Origin: Helopsaltes ochotensis | Taxonomy: Eukaryota; Chordata; Aves; Passeriformes; Locustellidae | Direction: 5' to 3' | DNA: 64,000 nt | NCBI GenBank assembly: GCA_013400155.1 | Contig: VXBM01001575.1 | Location: forward strand, 58,950 to 122,949 | Part shown: one piece after another, positions 46,403 to 59,416 of the stretch | Layout: every line of letters starts with the position of its first letter | Position numbering within the stretch: position 1 is the first letter of the stretch | Position numbers and translations under genes: made by a program | The notes under the pieces: generated by a model | The model's database searches: none | What the model saw: only the letters and a program-made list of their open reading frames with translations | What the model was told of the DNA's origin: nothing

Positions 46403-49400
46403 TTTGGGTTTGGTCTAAATAGAGATATTCATTCACCTACCTTTCTTGGACACCAGAGAGGCTCACCCAGACAATTTCTTTAGTTTTAAGTAGCAATACC
46501 CTTACTTGAATATTATACAAAATCAAAGAAAGAATCTTAAATTACTTGGATGGGAGGATAATTTATTTTTCTTCTTACTCATTTTGATGATAAGTCCTGT
46601 GAGTGATGCTGAATTCCTGTAAATGTTATCATTATTTCCCTCTCATTCATTATGGATAGCATAGTCTTCTTTAGAACTCAGGAAGACCTCAGTGATTTTA
46701 AGGATATAAATGATTAAAGAAATATCTAGACCAGTATAAGTCAGATATACCATTATCTATTTTTAAGATCATTTGTAATTTTATAACATGAGAGCTTCAT
46801 TTGTGTGAGGGTGCTGTAAGTATGTCTCAAGGGGTCCTGCTGATTTAAAAAGCACTTTTGTTCCTTAATGATCATCAGGAACAAATTGTAAACTACTAAC
46901 TCAAAATTATTTTATCAAGGATAGACTGTGGTATATACCAGTCAAATGAGTAACTGAAGGGTAAGGAGAAGAAGAAAAGAATAATAAATACAATGATCAA
47001 ATAGGAATAACAGAAGTTACTCAATATGTATGCAATTATACCTGTATAATTTTTTTTATATGAATTAATGAAATGTTGAATCAGGAAACACCTAAAATAA
47101 TTGTTCTCCGTTATCCAAAATTACCTAAACATTTTTGTCTTTTTGTATTCAACCCTATGATCTACTATGAATAGTTTGCAGATTTCTTTTCATTGTTTTC
47201 TGATCTCCTCTATGTGTTATCTGTTCAATAGAATGGGCAATAGTTATTTTTTGGTTAAAAAATTATAACTGGTTATTCACCAAATTGGCAAAATATGCAA
47301 AATATACTCTCTCTTTGGCTTGTTCTGATGGATTTGTAAAATGAATGATGAGTTTGGTAGAGAAGTTGCAGCAAGTGGCGTTTTTCAGGCAAAATGATAT
47401 GTGATGGGATAATGAAGAAAAACTAGCATTAAAGTAGAGTTATGTAAGGAATGTGAGGGTTAAGAGAATATGATATTAAAGCTGGAAAGAAATTATACGC
47501 CAGCCCATGCTGGTAAGTTGAATTCTTTTATGCCCTCCTCCTACCATGTCAATTCCACCTTTTTTACAACATTGGTCCAAAGAGAACCGAACTCACTTGA
47601 GCTTTTGAAGCCTTCTCCCTTTCAAAGACCTGATTTTCCATTAGGGGAAGGACTAAGAGTTTTGCCAAGGGAGCTTTCTGTAAGCCCTCTACTTGAAAAT
47701 GTCCTTTATAAAAGGGAAAGGCCAGGCCATGTCTTCTGAAGACTCACTGAAAAATTCATCTTTGGGTAAACACGTTGAAGTACATTTTTTTTTGCTATAC
47801 GATCATTCTGACTACCTCATGAGTAAGGTAGAACAACAGAAGTTCTAATTGCTTTTAGGATTAAAACTCAGTGAATGTACATAACATTCTCTTGTTTAAG
47901 ATTCTTCTTATCTAAAGATTGCATCCAAAGTGAAACAGTGAATGTTCTTGAATATGTGATATAACTTGGCATTTAGCATAACTGAGTTCCTTATCTTCAG
48001 AACCCCTTGGATTTAGCTTAGAATTAAATCAAATATTCCTAATGTGTTTTTTCATTAAAATACACTTTCTATACTTAAGATTTGAAGGTGAAGAGAATGA
48101 ACATTAAGACTTATGTAAGAAAAAAGGCTGGAATATTAATCTGATATCTGCCACGGACAAAATGTGTGAATTTCAATTATTCTAATCTTTAAAAAAGCCA
48201 TAACAATAATTTATTTCTTAAAACTCTAAAGGTTGAAGCTGAAAAAAAATTATACATGTGGTCTGGTAAACATATTAAATGTATCTGAATAATAACAATA
48301 ATGATAACACCATCACTCCCTCCTACATTATTGTAGAAAATGTTACTGTAACAGTACCTAACAAAAACTACATTCTTTCATCCCCTTTACTTGCTGTGTT
48401 TTGGCTTCTAAGGCACAAAAAGAAGCAACCAAACACATAACCTTTGTCTCATTAAAAGCTTCCTGCAACATTTTATTTATTTATTAATTTTAATTAAACC
48501 AAGTTTTTCAAATTTGTATGTAAATTCTGTCTTACACTAAAGTAGAGAAATTTTCTGTAAAATGTATTGGCTTCCTTAATAGCTGAGTTTTCTTTTGAAA
48601 TGCAAATGATTTCTTCCCCATTATTACAATTTTCTCAACAGAATATATACTTTAATCACTTCAATTCAGTCAAATTTGAAATGCATTATTTCTCCTGCTG
48701 ATGCTTTTAAGGGAACTTTTAATAGATCAGTAGTTCAACAGGTGTTCTTTCAAGACTCAAGATATTTCTTCCATGTCTCACTGATTCAATAAGACGTTAG
48801 AGCTTTGAAAATTGCCCCTCATGTAAGACCAGTCTTTTATTTAATACTCTATGCAGGCATGGTTTTTTCTTCCAGAACACTTACTTATAAGCAACAAGAA
48901 ACATTTTAATGATGCATTTATAAGAAACCATACTTGATTTTTAGGAATGCCAGGAATCGATAACTGATTTTAAAGAAACGTATGATATGCCTTCTGTTAT
49001 TCAAATAACATTTTGATAGTCTTTTAGAGATGGTTTTTTTTCCCAAATGTCATGATAAAATAAATTTTCCATTTCATATTTCTTTCTCAAGTCTTAAAAG
49101 TATTAAGAGGCCTTAAATAAGTCAGTGACAGATTTAAGTTAACATTTTATATGTCCAAAGAAACATAAAGAGACATCACCAGACTCAGAAAACTGTTTAT
49201 GAGGATTCAGTAGCTACTGTTTCAATAAGACCTTTGGATTTAAGTACCTAGATGCATTGTGTTGAGATTTCTTCGTGAAGAATTAATTGGACAACTACTA
49301 ACGTTGGTTCAAGAGAATTTCTCTCTTTTAAGAGTTTTATAGAAAAGTGAGTAGTTGTATTTAAAAAGGAGTGTGAAATTTTAATGGAAAACGTAATTCT

Positions 49401-50268
49401 ACTAGCTAAGTTTAAATATATGACATATTACGGTTTTTAAATTGTGTTAATAAGTATTGCACATGGTTCCTTAAACTAAGGGAATAGGAAACAACCTGAA
49501 AAAATGGCATTAAGCACATGACTCTTCTTCTAATGGAGAAGAGGGAAAGGGAGAGCAGCTTATTCAAAGGATCTTTTTTGTCAGTGACAGAAAAAGAAGT
49601 TGGATCCTGGGTCTCATGTCCTGTGCTCGTGTATATTTTCACACATAAAGAGCAAGTGTTTTGAAAGAGTAGATTTACTTTGCATGCAAATATCAATTAC
49701 ATTAACTATGACCATTATCTCAGACACCTGGGGGAAGCAGAAGAATTGGACTATATGGTGTTCAGTGATGTTAGGAAGCTTCTTTCTGTAGGGCAAAAAA
49801 GGGAAGGTTCCAGGCCCTGAAGGAAGGCAGTGGATGTGACAACAACGTAAATAACATGACAGTTTTTCTGACCAGCCATTTATTCCTCAAGAGCCATAGA
49901 AAAATAAGAAAACTATAAGAGGTTGTCAGGTTGAGACATTCAAATTCTATATATTGTTGAGTATATTTAATCTGACTGTAGTCAGTTATGAGAGTTATGC
50001 TCTCCTGCTTCATGAGCAAGGCTTATGATTCTGTGTGTTTAAAACTTCTGCCACACCTGCAAGTGGTGATTGTAAGCAAAACACCTGGAAGATATGGATA
50101 TGAAATTCAAGCCTCAAACCATAGATGTCAAAGGCCCCTTTAGGTGAAAGCTGCATAAAATAATTTCATTGTAATAGCCTTTTATTTTTTTTTTTTTAAT
50201 TCCTGATTACATATAAGTATTTTACACATGTGGACATACAGAGATAAAAAAAGGTTTTCATGGATTTG
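46403..50268. other. Intergenic AT-rich DNA
   Basis: About 3.9 kb. The 89-codon frame at 47470-47739 lies in a less AT-rich patch but matches nothing I know. The stretch 48480-48820 contains an octamer ATGCAAAT (48602) and ATTAATTTTAATTAAA-type sequence, a possible regulatory look without proof. No mobile element recognised. Confidence 0.45.
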
Positions 50269-50917
50269 TAGAATCACAGAATGGCCTGAGTTTGAAGGAC
50301 CTCAAGTACCATCTTGTTCCAACCTGTCTGCCATGGACAGAGACACCTCCCACAAAACCAAATTGCTCAGAGCTCCATCCAGCCTGGCCTTGAGCATTTC
50401 CAGGGGTAGGGCAGTGACAACATCTCAGGGAAACCTGTGCCAGTGTCCTACCACCCTAACAGGCAAGAATCTTCTACTATCTAATCTAATTCCATTCTCT
50501 TTCAAGTTGTAGCTCTGCCCCATTGTCCTGTCACTCCAGGCCCTTGTAAATAGTCTTTCTCCATCTTTCCTGTGGGCTCCCTTTGCATACTGAAAGGCTA
50601 CAATTAGGTCACCCCAGAGACTTCTCTTTTCCAGCCTGAACAGCCCCAGTTCTCCCAGCCTTTCCTCCCGGCAGAGCTGCTCCACCCCTCTGATCCCCTC
50701 GGTGCCTCCTCTGGCCTGGCTGCAGCAGGTCCCTGTCCTTGCTGTGCTGGAGCCCAGAGCTGGATGCAGCCCTGCAGGTGGGGTCTCAGCAGAGGGGGCA
50801 GAGGGGCAGAATCCCCTCCCTGCCCTGCTGCCCACGGGGCTTTGGATGAGCCCAGCACACGGGGGTTTCTGGGCTCCCAGGGCACACGGCCGGGCCATGT
50901 CCAGCCTCTCACCTACC
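50269..50917 (-). mobile_element. CR1 LINE 3' portion, about 650 bp
   Basis: The longest CR1 3' piece in the window, in antisense. It opens with terminal octamers (GAATCACAGAATGG, about 50271) and runs through the 3' region into the GC-rich block (CGGGGCTTTGGATGAGCCC near 50826) that is also present at the start of 6850-7446. It extends about 70 bases further 5' than that copy. The frames of up to 164 codons on the minus strand are uninterrupted CR1-derived sequence, not host genes. Confidence 0.93.
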
Positions 50918-53031
50918 AAACTTCTAGTTTTGTTTGTCTTTTAATTGACTTTTTTGCCATAACTTAACACCTGAATCACTCTCTTGTTATATTCTCACTC
51001 ATAAAGTCAATGTACCACAGTATAGAAGAGCATGATAAAATTCTATAACTGCACAACTTCCTAAGAAAAGCTCTGTTGAGCGTGAAACATATACTGCTGG
51101 TAAATGCTTGCCACACTTTAAACATTACATATTTAATACCTTATTTACGTAGTGCAACAAGGGATTTGTGTTGTCTATTTCAGTCTCTTTCACCTTTAGA
51201 GAAAACAATATCTCCTAGGTTAATTTCATCAGGTGTGTAGGTAGAGAAAAATTACATGGATTTCTGGGTACATGTCTAAAGACTGATCAGCTTTGGATAG
51301 AAGGACAAAAATCCAGCACCCTTATTAACTACCCAAATAGGATAAGTGTTTCTTTACTGGTTTTTCATGACAGAATGGATTGATACTATTCTTGTTGCCA
51401 TTGTAGCCTGAGATGGAAAGTACTTATGATTTGGATTTGCTTTGGAATTTTTAGTGTATCCATAATTTATTAGCAAGGACCTTTAGCTGTATAATATCTT
51501 GGTTCTGAATTGAAATTATTAAACATTAATAATTCTTCTGCTTATTTTCCATTTAACCCATAACTTTTGAAATATTGTCTGAAACAATTATTTCTTCAAA
51601 TATTAGAAAAAAATAGTTTTGCAATTATGGATAATCAAAAAACTCCGTAGGATAGTCCACTCTATGGGTGAAATTAGCTTTAAGACTAAAACTTTTATTC
51701 TCTAAAAAGAACAACTGAAAGAAACTCTTAAATATAACAGTCTATATTAAAGAGAAATGTAGGGGACAAAAAGAATTATGAGAAACTTGTTTAAAGGAAA
51801 AATTAGTTCAGTATCAAATTTTTTATGATTTCAGAAAATGGTAAGAAAAATAATATATAGATATGGTAAAAAGAGAAATTAATGAAGAACATATTGTTCT
51901 ATATCCTAGGGAAAAGGAGACAATTGCTTTCGAAGTATTATTACCGTGGAGAAGGATAATTAGATAAAGTCAAAGGAATTTGATCAGAAGAATTCTTGAA
52001 TATGTAAACCATCAAACAGAAACCATGAACTATTTATAACAAACTACAGCTTTTATGGATATGTGGATTATGGACACAACTGTTATTTCTTAAATGTACT
52101 TTAAAATTGTCGGATATTTTGCCCCACTAAAGATGAAGATAATTTCTATATAGGTAGAATCATTACTACAGTGTAAATTCATAGATTTCTGCCCATGAAA
52201 TTTTACCATTACAACTTTGGGTACATTTATTGGTCTTATAAATATCAAATATATCACTCCTGTTTATAGCACCTATTGGAATGAATTGGTGCAGAAGAAT
52301 TATCCCATAAAGAAATGATCCTCAACATAAATTCTATAATGGCAATCAACCTAAAAATTGCAGGTACATGGACATATATTGCTTAATGTTATTATTGTTT
52401 GTTTAGTTAAAAATAAGTTGAAAGCCACAGATGTTTATTTTGGTCTTGTAAGTTTATTACTGGGGTCGAATTAGCCCATGAAAAATCCATTTTGAGTTAC
52501 TTCTTACAATTAAAAAACATTAGGTTCTTTTTTTTTCCTGTCACCACAACTAGACCTAAATTTTTGAAGAACTGAAATCTGAATTGGCTATGATTAAAAT
52601 ATGCACAAGTGTAACATAGCCAAAAAAATCAATAGCATTATTTACTGCATACACACTTAAAAATTTTCGCATCAACTTTTTCTGTCTTCAGATCCCTACT
52701 TTGCATAAGCGTTCTCATGGAAAATGATGCCCCTGCTATTCAGCACATTTCCAATTACAAAGCATTGAAAACAAAAGAACAGCAGATTGCACAGTGTTGG
52801 AGTTAACAGGAGGTTTGACATTAAACACTCAGGGACAGAGACATAGAAACAACAAAATGCATTAAAATCCATCTAAAGAAATGATCCATTAAAAAGCTAC
52901 AGTACATTTTCAAAGCATTTAGAAAAGTACATTAGGTGTCTCTAAATGAATTATCTAAATACAATAATAATGAAGTAATAGTTCCTAGTGGAACCAAAAT
53001 AAAACACAAAAGTAGCAGCTGTAAAATAAAA

Positions 53032-53037
<6 letters not shown>

Positions 53038-53065
<28 letters not shown>

Positions 53066-53092
53066 GCATATATGTATATATATATATATATA
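53038..53092. repeat. (TA)n microsatellite with central ATGCAT
   Basis: Two TA runs are joined by TATGCATATATG. The whole tract is close to self-complementary and could form a cruciform. Confidence 0.93.
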
Positions 53093-55384
53093 CAAAAAAT
53101 GAATACGTATTAAAAAACCAATGAAATCCAAGCTGTCAAATGACCAAAAGAAAAAAAGAAAACATTTTCCATGGATTTTTGGTTTTAATACAACAAGAAA
53201 AAACTTCATAAAATTTACCTCCAAAATGATTAATCACCTCTGCCATATTAACTTGTGGTGGAGTTAAAAATTAAGCCATCAGTGTAATTGTTAAGGTAGA
53301 CTTTAGCTTTATTTTAGACCTGTTAGTCTTTTGGACGGAACAGAAAGTTATGAAATCTGCTTCTAACATCTGAGTTGGCCACTTCCAGTTTGATGTTTGA
53401 AATGCAGAACTAGTTCTTTCAGTGCTAGAAGACAGACATAGACTTCTTTTTTTTCAAAGATCATCTGTGGCTCTACATGACAGGTAGTCTGATTGGGACT
53501 GAAATAACTTGGAAAGGCTGCACTGAGGCATCAGCTGAATTAGTGTATATCTACAAAAAGATCAATAAGAGAGGTGATGATATTTGTCCCCTTTCTCTGC
53601 ACTTGCTGATGCTTTTGTTCTAGTATCACAGTTTCTAGGCTCCATTTAAACATTGCCTGCTCCTGGGAAAGTATCTACACTGTCATCTTCAATTAGGACT
53701 TAATGCTTTACTTAAATTCAGACTACCTTATGCTACTTGGTTCCGCAAATAATTCCCAATTGGATCCTTGCTGCCAGTAATACCAACGTGTAAACCCTCA
53801 ATTTCCTTAGGTCCTCCTATACAAACTCTTTGCTCCATACAGGGTTAAATCAAATGATGCACAAGTTCATTTTCACCTACTTTTATCTACGTTTTTTTCT
53901 TTTTTTCTTGGCCCAAATCTTAAGATTAACTCTGGTTTTTTGGTTTTTTGTTTGTCTGTTTTTTTTATATATATAACAGCTACCATAGTTTCCCCAGAGT
54001 GGGAAATGTGATGTGCTGTGATTGAAAAGAAAAAAAATAAGGGAACACACTCTTAAATTCTAATACTCTCTTATTTAAATCAACACTAGGAATGTAGCCA
54101 CACACACTGAGAAATGCATCCTTATTTATTATCGGCTTTAAAAATGCCATGATATTTTAGATCTTTCAAAATCTCTCTATTTCACTACCTTCCGTCTGAT
54201 TTTATTTTTATGTCACTGAAGACTCCTTCTCATTTTCTCATTGTGAAGCACACAGTCCATACCTGTCCATCCTTCTTGCCTTTGCCTGAACCTTCCCAGT
54301 TTATGTTCAGGAAATAAAACTACAAGTAGCATGCAAGATGTAATAACCAAAGCCGAGGTTTCTAGGCAGGAGAAGGGAAAGCATACACTTCCACTTTTAA
54401 TGCTTTCCAATATTTAGTACTTCAGGAGTTTCTTGAAACAAAAATCACAAATATTAATATTTCTTTATTATTTATACCAGAAAGAATGAAACAAAATTTT
54501 TCAGCACTAAATAATTGTAAGAACAGATCACAGAACTTTTAAAATATCTTCTGGCATAGAACAGTTTTGTAGTAAATTAGGGAATATTTGGAATTTATTA
54601 CTAAAACTCACATAGACCTTGCTGACCATACCCATTAATATATTGCTTCTAGCATTTCTTTTATAACATTCCTGAAAAGTCTATAAAAACTTTTTACAGA
54701 AGTTCAGTCCAAATATTTGTCAATTAACAACTCTAATATTTTTCATTCTGAAAAATTATTTACAACCTTCTCCAAATAAGGAGAATTTTGTAGGCTTCAT
54801 CTTTATCTTTCCCTTCCCAGGTCTATTATCAGGAGACTTCCTATGTGTTGATGTAATGCCAAAGGGTTCAAGTTAACCATTTGTGGAAATGTTATCTTTA
54901 AACTGAAAAAATAAGTTCAATTGAATTTATGTCAGAAATTATGTTCAGTCTATGTGTCAGTGCTGGGGTTTTTTTTGTTTGTTTGTTTTTTTCACCAGTG
55001 AACAGACAATTAATTGCAGAAACACTTAAGCAAATCAATAAAACAAGTCACTGACTAAGTCAGAAATTTTGTTATGTAAAATAGGATAGTTAAGTAACAG
55101 CTTAATTTTTAATCTGTGGAGATTAAAATTTCTTTTGTTCATTTGCTCATTGTTAAAGCACAGTTTAATCATCACAAGTGCAGAAATATAACTTCTCTGA
55201 GTTATCTAAAGTAATTAGTACTGGCAAGAACTAATTGGATATTAAGCCAATGTTCATGACAGTGGAACTGTTGCAGCTTTACGGAATATATAGGCATAAT
55301 CATTTAAGAATTCAATGTGCTTCATTGTCTTAAACTAGTAATTTATTCCTCCTTTTCCAATTTTCTTAATAGTGTTGTAAATCA

Positions 55385-55434
55385 AATAAAAACCAAAAAA
55401 AACCCCAACCCACCAACCAACAAACCAACTAAAA
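55385..55434. repeat. A/C-rich AAACC-type tract
   Basis: Degenerate AAAACC, CCAACC and CAAACC units on the plus strand. Confidence 0.8.
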
Positions 55435-56014
55435 GGAAATTAAGTAAGTAGTCCATGGTCTTGATTTAATTTGCCCTGCAGTAGAGTTAAAACAATATCA
55501 GCTAAATAAACCCTGTTTAGTGAAATATGATTTATAGCAATGACCAGAAAAGAGCTCTTGGAACTCTTAAAGGCAAACCAAACCAAATAAAAATCATACA
55601 ATTCTGCTGTTCAACCTTCTTTTCTAATACAAGTACCTTTAAGGTCTGTACGAGGAATCTTGGTCTTCTCTCACTTTTTGTTCTAACTCCTGGAGTAACT
55701 GTAGATTTTTTTTCTTTCTCAGTTTCATTCACCACTTTAGTAGGTATGAAAAGGACAAGAAATATGTTAGCTTTACATATCATTTTTATAACTGTTCTAG
55801 TGTTGAGTTCTCTCTTGGGTCATGATAGTAGTGTTTTTCCTTGCAACCAAGAAGATTTCCTTACCTAAGAAGAATTTTTTCAGTGGAAAATTATTTTATT
55901 GAACAGGTTAAAAAAAAAGTAATGTTATCACAACCCCGGAGGTTGAAAAAATGAGATAGAGATTGACTAGTGATTCTGAATAAAAATCATAATAAAATAT
56001 GACAGAACTGAGGG

Positions 56015-56470
56015 TACCTCAGCCTTCTCTACATCCCACTTAATTAAATCTTTTTCCTTCTAGAGAGGACTCATATTTTCCCTAGTCTTCCTTTTATCAT
56101 CAATGTACCTAAAATCTTTTCTTTTTGTCCTTGATGTCCCTGTCCATGTTTACTTTGGTCTTTAATTTGGTTTTAGCTTTCCTAACCTGATCCCTGGCTG
56201 CTTGGACAATCTGTGTATTCCACCCAGGCTACCTGTCCTTGCATCCACACTCTGCGGGCTTCGTTATGTTTGAGCTTATCCAGGAGCTTCTTGTTCTTCA
56301 AAACAGGTCTTTGCCTTTTCCTCTTTACTGGAATCCATCTCTTCAGAGCTATTAGAAACTATCTTTGAATATTTACTAGTTTTCTTGCCCCCTCTCTCCT
56401 CCAGACCTTTTTCCCCTGGAAACAATGCAGAACCCTGAAGAATCAAAATCTGCTCTCTACTATTTTCATT
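56015..56470 (-). mobile_element. Internal CR1 ORF2 fragment (endonuclease/reverse transcriptase region)
   Basis: The minus-strand sense of this segment matches the interior of CR1 ORF2, not the usual 3' tail. Landmarks on the plus strand are 'TTTCCTAACCTGATCCCTGG' (about 56180), 'CAGGCTACCTGTCCTTGCAT' (about 56225), 'GTTTGAGCTTATCCAGGAGC' (about 56269) and 'CTCTCTCCTCCAGACC' (about 56391). The reading frame is broken by stops and small indels, so it is dead. It has neither the 3' UTR nor the terminal octamers. The 3' remainder is not found within the next kilobases in the expected direction. Confidence 0.8.
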
Positions 56471-58784
56471 CTTTTTCTGTAAGCTAATAGTAATATATAT
56501 ATATATATATTTTCTTTATAATCTGCCTGAAACTTAAATATCTGTCAAAACTAATTAAGAATCCTTTATTTACGTGAAAACTAGAAACTTTTAGTATATT
56601 TTTTTTATATAAAGATCTATATAATATTTTCTGTGTTCCACAGAAAGACCTGTAAGGGTTTTTCATCCCAAAGCTTTCCATTGAGATCTAATATTTGAAT
56701 GAAACGAAATATACCAGGATTTCTGATTACATTGTGCAGAATACTTCAGAGCACAATGTTAAAATTTAATAGGGGAATTTTGTAAATGTTTCAGAACAGA
56801 TGTTGAAGAGCCAACTCATTTTACACGTGTCAAACACTGTAAAAGCCCGTTTTTACAATGCTAAAGTACTACAATGGCCTATTTCAAATTGAATAAAACT
56901 ATTCAAATAAACCTTTCATCTGTGAGATTGTATATGGCAAGTATTCATTTAATAAAATGTACATTAATCTTACATTCAAAACTTTCTCCTGTACAGATCA
57001 TTTATTTTAAAGGAGGAAGGCTGAACACATTCTTCTCCTGGGATTTTTGTTTTTTCTTCCTTTCATACTACTTGGATTACAATTCTAAGTAACATTTGAT
57101 TGCCGGTCTACACAGATGAAGGCTAATTTTGAAAGATACAGTTTTGTTTTAAATAAACTTTTTCTATACTGTTCTAACATATTCTTCTGGGAGAGATTGG
57201 CCTTGCAGAAAACAGCTATAATTTTATTTTCTAAAATCCTTGTCCTATAATTAGGGACAAATAAATAAAAGTAGACTACTCCAGTGAACCAGCAATTTGC
57301 CTGCTGTAGTTACAGCTGGCTGGGATTCATATTTGTCTGATCTATTCCCACAGGTGGTTTGTCACTGCTTGAGCAGAAACTGGCATGAAGAAATAAACTT
57401 GTAGCTAGAATGCTGGTAGGAATTAGGCAAATTTTGACTCAAATTCTCTGGGAGAAAAATTTGTAAAGTCAAAGCTTGGGGTAAAGAAACTTATTTGAAC
57501 TGCAGAAAACAGCAGAGGAAGTTCTGGAAATAAAGCAATAATAAAAATAAACAATCTAAATAAGGACCAGAAAATAAGATAGTCATTGAAAATGTAATAC
57601 AAAAGCATCCCATTAGAAAATTCTTAATAATTTTTATTTCCCTTTCTTTTTCCTTTGTGTCTCAGTGTAGCAATTGTTTGTACTTGTTCTTCACACTTAT
57701 TTTATATCCATTCATTCATCATTCATGTCCAGTCCTAGACAATAGTGTCTACAATGGTAACTACTTATCTTCAATGGGCTACTGTAATTCCTAAAGCCAA
57801 AGTAAAAAAGATATTCTCCTCTTGAGCTTGTTAAGAGATGTGTAATAAAGAACCTGGCATAGTTATTTCCGGTACAGTTGAACAGTTGTGTTCAGGGAGT
57901 GGATGCTGGTGTCTCTCTCTCTCAGGATCCCTGGGGGAGAGTTTTAAATAAAGATGAAGGCTTAATGTCTTGTCATAGGATTAATTTTGGTTTTGTCCAT
58001 TCTTGCCTTTAGAAGTAGAGATTTTCTCACAGGAGAAGAGTTACTCAACAGGGTTCACTCAGTTTTCACTGAGCCTATTCATTGGTCTTTAATGGTGTCC
58101 AAATCCTCAGAAACATTTAGGAAACATGAGGAATCTAAAGGAATTATTCCCCTGAGATACTCTACTTGTTTCTACAATTCGTTATCTATCATCCAAGAAG
58201 ATAGATTCATGTTCAAATCTTTTTGTTTAATAACAATTATTAAAATTCTTTCCTTTAAAAATTTATATTTTCTTTTCAATAGTTTCATTGAATTGGATGC
58301 AATTGACTGAGAAATATTTTAGTGCAAAGAAGTATTTATGATACAGGAAGTAGAGAAAAATCCTTTTTCTGTATAAATGCTTTTAGACATTCAAATAGAG
58401 ATGTCTTCAGTCAATACTCTAAGTATTCTTTCCAGAATGATAAAAAAAATTACTCAGAATAAGCTGGCTTCTCAGAAAAACATCTTTTGAAGTGATTACA
58501 AGCAACAGCACATAATATTCCTAAACTGCTTTGCAGAGCAGGTGCATATATGAAATTTGAAGGCACAAGGATGTGCCCAGGGAAGCATTTTTCCTGGGAC
58601 TAGGCAACTTGGAGAGTATTAATATGCAACCAGAGAAATATTTCCAAACCAGTATCAGATTGGTATTGGGGCAGTGCATTTTGTGCCCTGAGCCTGATGC
58701 CAGGTGATGAGTAGAAGATTTATATCTCAGGAAGGAAAAGAGTTTGGTGAGAAGCAACAGAGGCTCCTGAGATCTAGGAGGCCA
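56471..58784. other. Intergenic AT-rich DNA
   Basis: Holds a short (AT)n run at 56492-56510. The 107-codon frame at 57987-58310 has no recognisable family. No mobile element recognised. Confidence 0.45.
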
Positions 58785-59399
58785 TGCGGGTTGTGGCTGG
58801 GGCAGAGTTAATTTTCTTCACATTAGCTGATATGGCATTGTGTTTTGGATTTGTGGTGCAAACAGCATGGATAACACGGGGATGTTGTGCTTGTACAGTG
58901 CTGGTAACGGGGATGTTTTTGTTATTGCTTCTACAGAGTCAAGGCCTTTTCTGCCCTCATCCCCTCTCACCAGCGAGGGAGCATGGGGTACACAAGGAGT
59001 TAGGAGGGGGGAAAACCTCAGACAGCTGATCTCAGCTGACCAAAGGGATGTCCCATACTATATGGTGTCTTGCTCAATTTTTAAAACTGGGGGAAGAAGA
59101 AAGGGGGATGTTTGGAAAGATGTCGTTTTTCTTCCCAAGTAATTGTTAAATGTGATGAGGCTCTGCTCTGCCCATGGGAATGGGGGAATGAATTCCTTGT
59201 TCTGCTTGTGTGCATGACTTATACTTTATTAAACCATCTATCTCAACCCACAACTTCTCTTACATTTACTCTTCTGATTCTCCTCTATCCCACCAGAGAA
59301 CGGTGAGTGAATGAGTGAGTGTGTGTGTGAGTGAGTGAGTGAGGGAGTGAGTAAGTGGCTGTGTAGTGCTTAGTTGCCAGATGGACTTAAACCATGATA
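58785..59399 (+). mobile_element. Solo LTR of an avian endogenous retrovirus, near complete
   Basis: A sense-oriented LTR of the same family as 3951-4502. It starts TGCGGGTTGTGGCTGG at 58785 and ends ACCATGATA at 59399 (the terminal CA has decayed to TA). Shared blocks include 'GCAGAGTTAATTTTCTTCAC' near 58802, 'TGACCAAAGGGATGTCCC' near 59036 and 'TCTCAACCCACAACTTCTC' near 59241. The TATA position holds a decayed TTTTAAAA-like core near 59090. ATTAAA at 59228-59233 serves as the expected polyadenylation signal. Flanks GGCCA and GGAAA agree at only 3 of 5 bases, so a target duplication is unproven. No internal genes are attached. The frames of 81 and 100 codons are incidental. Confidence 0.82.
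59303..59355. repeat. (GAGT)n-rich tract within the LTR
   Basis: Interrupted GAGT/GTGT units expanded from the LTR's own 3' region. Confidence 0.85.
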
Positions 59400-59416
59400 G
59401 GAAACCTAGGATGTAA

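Larger units (their letters stand above)
50918..56014. other. Intergenic AT-rich DNA
   Basis: About 5.1 kb. T/G-rich GTTT tracts lie at 53934-53965 and 54964-54991. The stretch 55120-55380 is non-repetitive with several TAATT cores. The 113-codon frame at 55527-55868 overlaps an 83-codon antisense frame and has no recognisable features. No mobile element recognised. Confidence 0.45.

Noticed and set aside
46138..46422. 94-codon plus-strand frame
   Set aside because: It lies within the CR1 copy at 46030-46402.
50425..50919. 164-codon minus-strand frame, the longest in the window
   Set aside because: It lies entirely within the CR1 3' portion at 50269-50917.
55527..55868. 113-codon frame as a possible membrane protein exon
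   Set aside because: It overlaps an 83-codon antisense frame, has no flanking splice signals I trust, and has AT-driven Phe/Leu/Ser composition.
50269..56470. One broken CR1 spanning 50269-50917 and 56015-56470
   Set aside because: Both pieces are antisense, but they are separated by about 5.1 kb of non-CR1 sequence, more than the expected missing interior, and there is no evidence of a later insertion between them.
58784..59142. Frames of 81 and 100 codons
   Set aside because: They lie inside the LTR at 58785-59399, which is non-coding.
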